This document shows, in pieces, positions 1-32,020 of a stretch of 32,020 nt of DNA. This DNA is from Nemertoderma westbladi (Eukaryota > Xenacoelomorpha > Nemertodermatida > Nemertodermatidae): positions 1 to 32,020 of the forward strand of contig JAUCBJ010003000.1 in NCBI GenBank assembly GCA_032718475.1. The letters are read 5' to 3'. Under the pieces are notes generated by a model. The model saw nothing but the letters and a program-made list of their open reading frames with translations, did no database searches and was not told the DNA's origin. The number at the start of each line of letters is the position of its first letter. The first letter of the stretch is position 1. A program made the translations under genes and the position numbers.

Positions 1-1866
1 ATGAGGACATTTGGACACACATGAGACATTTGGACACATATGAGACATTTGGGACACGCATGAGACATTTGGACACACATGAGACATTTGGACACATATG
101 AGACATTTGACACACATGAGACATTTGCACACACATGAGACATTTGGACACACATGAGACATTTGAACACACATGAGACATTTGGACACACATGAGACAT
201 TTGGACAAACATGAGACATTTGGGCACACATGAGACATTTGGGCACACCTGAGACATTTGGACACACATGAAACATTTGGACACACATGAGACATTTGGA
301 CACTCATGAGACATTTGCACACACATGAGACAATTGGACACACATGTTGGACACACGAGACATTTGAACACACATGAGGCAATTGCACACACATGAGACA
401 TTTGGACACACATGAGACATTTGGACACATATGAGACATTTGGACACGCATGAGACATTTGGACACACATGAGACATTTGGACACATATGAGACATTTGA
501 CACACATGAGACATTTGCACACACATGAGACATTTGGACACACATGAGACATTTGGACACACATGAGACATTTGGACACACATGAGGCATTTGCACACAC
601 ATGAAACATTTGGACACACATTATACATTTGGACGCATATGAGACATTTGGACACACATGAGACATTTGGACACACATTATACATTTGGACACATATGAG
701 ACATTTGGACACACATGAGACATTTGGACACACATGAGTCATTTGGACACATATGAGACATTTGACACACATGAGACATTTGCACACACATGAGACATTT
801 GGACACACATGAGACATTTGGACACACATGAGACATTTGGACACACATGAGGCATTTGCACACACATGAAACATTTGGACACACATGAGACATTTGGACA
901 CACATGATACATTTGGACACACATGAGACATTTGGACACACATGAGACATTTGGACACACATGAGACATTTGGACACACATGAGACAATTGCACACACAT
1001 GAGACATTTGGACACACATGAGACATTTGGGCACACGTGAGACATTTGGACACACATGGGACATTTGGACACACATGAGACATTTGGACACACATGAGAC
1101 ATTTGGACACAGATGAGACATTTGCACACACATGAGACATTTGGACACAGATGAGACATTTGCACACACATGAGACATTTGGACACACATGTTGGACAGA
1201 CGAGACATTTGGAAACACATGATACATTTGGACACACATGAGACATTTGGACACACATGAGACATTTGGACACACATGAGACATTTGGACACACATGAGA
1301 CATTTGCACACACATGAGACATTTGGACACACATGAGACATTTGGGCACACGTGAGACATTTGGACACACATGGGACATTTGGACACACATGAGACATTT
1401 GGACACACATGAGACATTTGGACACAGATGAGACATTTGCACACACATGAGACATTTGGACACACATGTTGGACAGACGAGACATTTGGACACACATGAG
1501 GCAATTGCACACACATGAGACATTTGGACACACATGAGACATTTGGACACACATTATACATTTGGACACACATGATACATTTGGACACACATGAGACATA
1601 TGGACACACATGAGACATATGGACACACATGAGACATTTGGACACACATGAGACATTTTGACATACATGTTGGACAGACGAGACATTTGGACACACATGA
1701 GGCAATTGCACACACATGAGACATTTGGACACACATGAGACATTTGGACACACATTATACATTTGGACACACATGATACATTTGGACACACATGAGACAT
1801 ATGGACACACATGAGACATATGGACACACATGAGACATTTGAACACACATGAGACATTTCAACACA
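1..1866. repeat. 19-bp minisatellite array (about 98 copies) in the last visible intron of Nr2f
   Basis: Tandem copies of a 19-bp unit, consensus ATGAGACATTTGGACACAC, run from the left edge to about 1866. Some units differ by 1-2 bases or short indels (for example 18-bp units, and GCAATTG in place of ACATTTG). Because 19 is not a multiple of three, any frame cycles through three phases and gives a 19-residue pattern such as MCVQMSHVCPNV; the long minus-strand reading frames here are by-products. Longer blocks recur, for example the GGGCACACGTGAG to CACACATGTTGGACAG region near 1030-1213 and again near 1345-1492. The array extends beyond the window. Confidence 0.95.
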
Positions 1867-1925
1867 GGTGATACATGATGAATTCCCAACCGCGTTACAT
1901 TCTGATTTTTTTTTATAGATGCCAG

Positions 1926-1951
1926 AGGTCACCATAGGTCGCGAGAGGTCA
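1926..1951 (+). promoter_or_regulatory. Triple AGGTC(A/G) direct repeat with 4-bp spacing (DR4-like)
   Basis: AGGTCA at 1926-1931, AGGTCG at 1936-1941 and AGGTCA at 1946-1951, each separated by 4 bp; the 12-mer AGAGGTCACCAT occurs twice exactly. Direct repeats of AGGTCA are the binding sites of nuclear receptors, and COUP-TFs tolerate varied spacing. The site is 43 bp inside the intron after exon 6. Function is inferred only. Confidence 0.4.
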
Positions 1952-1991
1952 CCATTCAGTTACATTATCAAGGAACAAACTCACTACACTA

Positions 1992-31675
<29,684 letters not shown>

Positions 31676-31785
31676 CGAGTTGTTTTGGGAGAGAGCGTTG
31701 AGCGGCGGCGGTATGTGGTGGTGATGAAGGAGTAAGGGAGGGGGCAGGGGGAAAGATCTCTGCGATAATATCGATTGGAAAGTAT
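31676..31785 (-). other. Nr2f: Upstream part of exon 1: 5'UTR or additional coding sequence
   Basis: On the minus strand this stretch is open in the exon 1 frame and would read DTFQSILSQRSFPLP, then a run LLLHHHHIPPP. It is preceded by TGCTCGCAG (AG at 31787-31786) with a moderately T-rich tract, which could be a 3' splice site. If that acceptor is used, the exon starts at 31785 and either carries 5'UTR or continues a longer N-terminus from an exon right of the window. If not, it is ordinary 5'UTR. Confidence 0.45.
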
Positions 31786-32020
31786 CTGCGAGCAATAATA
31801 ATAACAAATAATATTTTAAAAATGACCCCCCACCGTCGACCTACAGTTCTGCATGACTGCGCTTTTGATTTGAGTTAGCAAATAGAAATTCTAATATCAG
31901 TTATATAGTACAGTATATAGCTAGACGACCACGATATGGTGCAACGTGCTTGCATTCATAGGCCGCTTGGGAGCACGGAGATGATATAAATCGAAGCCAT
32001 CAGTGAACCATGTACCGGGT
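31786..32020. other. Sequence upstream of exon 1
   Basis: 235 bp at the window edge. On the minus strand it has a possible splice acceptor (AG at 31787-31786) and an AT-rich TATATAA-like stretch near 31902. I cannot tell whether it is promoter or another intron. Confidence 0.35.

Noticed and set aside
304-1935. Cys-rich MCVQMSHVCPNV reading frames as secreted Cys-rich proteins
   Set aside because: Translation of the 19-bp minisatellite; the 19-residue period is forced by the 3 x 19-bp cycle.

Overview
The window is almost entirely one animal gene on the minus strand. Six exons, joined at consensus splice sites, encode the first 334 residues of an NR2F (COUP-TF / seven-up) orphan nuclear receptor. 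The exons are 31554-31675, 29880-30058, 25423-25602, 19475-19613, 3652-3787 and 1994-2240, in coding order. All codon phases agree across the five complete introns. The C4 zinc-finger DNA-binding domain and most of the ligand-binding domain are present. The last exon or exons (about 80 residues judged from vertebrate COUP-TF length) must lie beyond base 1. The AT-rich, intron-rich sequence with LINE, SINE and foldback repeats fits an invertebrate metazoan. I cannot name the phylum.

Layout from the 5' end of the gene (right to left). Bases 31676-32020 hold the upstream part of exon 1 and possible 5' sequence. Intron 1 (30059-31553) carries a tandem cluster of nuclear-receptor half-sites. Intron 2 (25603-29879) carries an antisense, broken LINE interrupted by another repeat, and a strong palindrome just inside its 5' end. 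Intron 3 (19614-25422) carries a second LINE in the same orientation as the gene, several foldback elements, a pair of inverted repeats 4.4 kb apart and AT-rich microsatellite. Intron 4 (3788-19474, 15.7 kb) is about 82% minisatellite: 11.0 kb of a 51-bp repeat (about 216 copies) and 1.8 kb of a 63-bp repeat. Intron 5 (2241-3651) holds a foldback element with a G20/C20 terminus and a tRNA-derived SINE. The final, incomplete intron (1-1993) holds a 19-bp minisatellite and three AGGTC(A/G) sites in DR4 spacing.

The long reading frames in the three minisatellite arrays are by-products of repeat periodicity, not genes. The points most worth a second look are the size and higher-order organisation of the 51-bp array inside a conserved developmental regulator (a 32-monomer, 1632-bp block duplicated almost exactly), and the two nuclear-receptor half-site clusters inside a nuclear-receptor gene.
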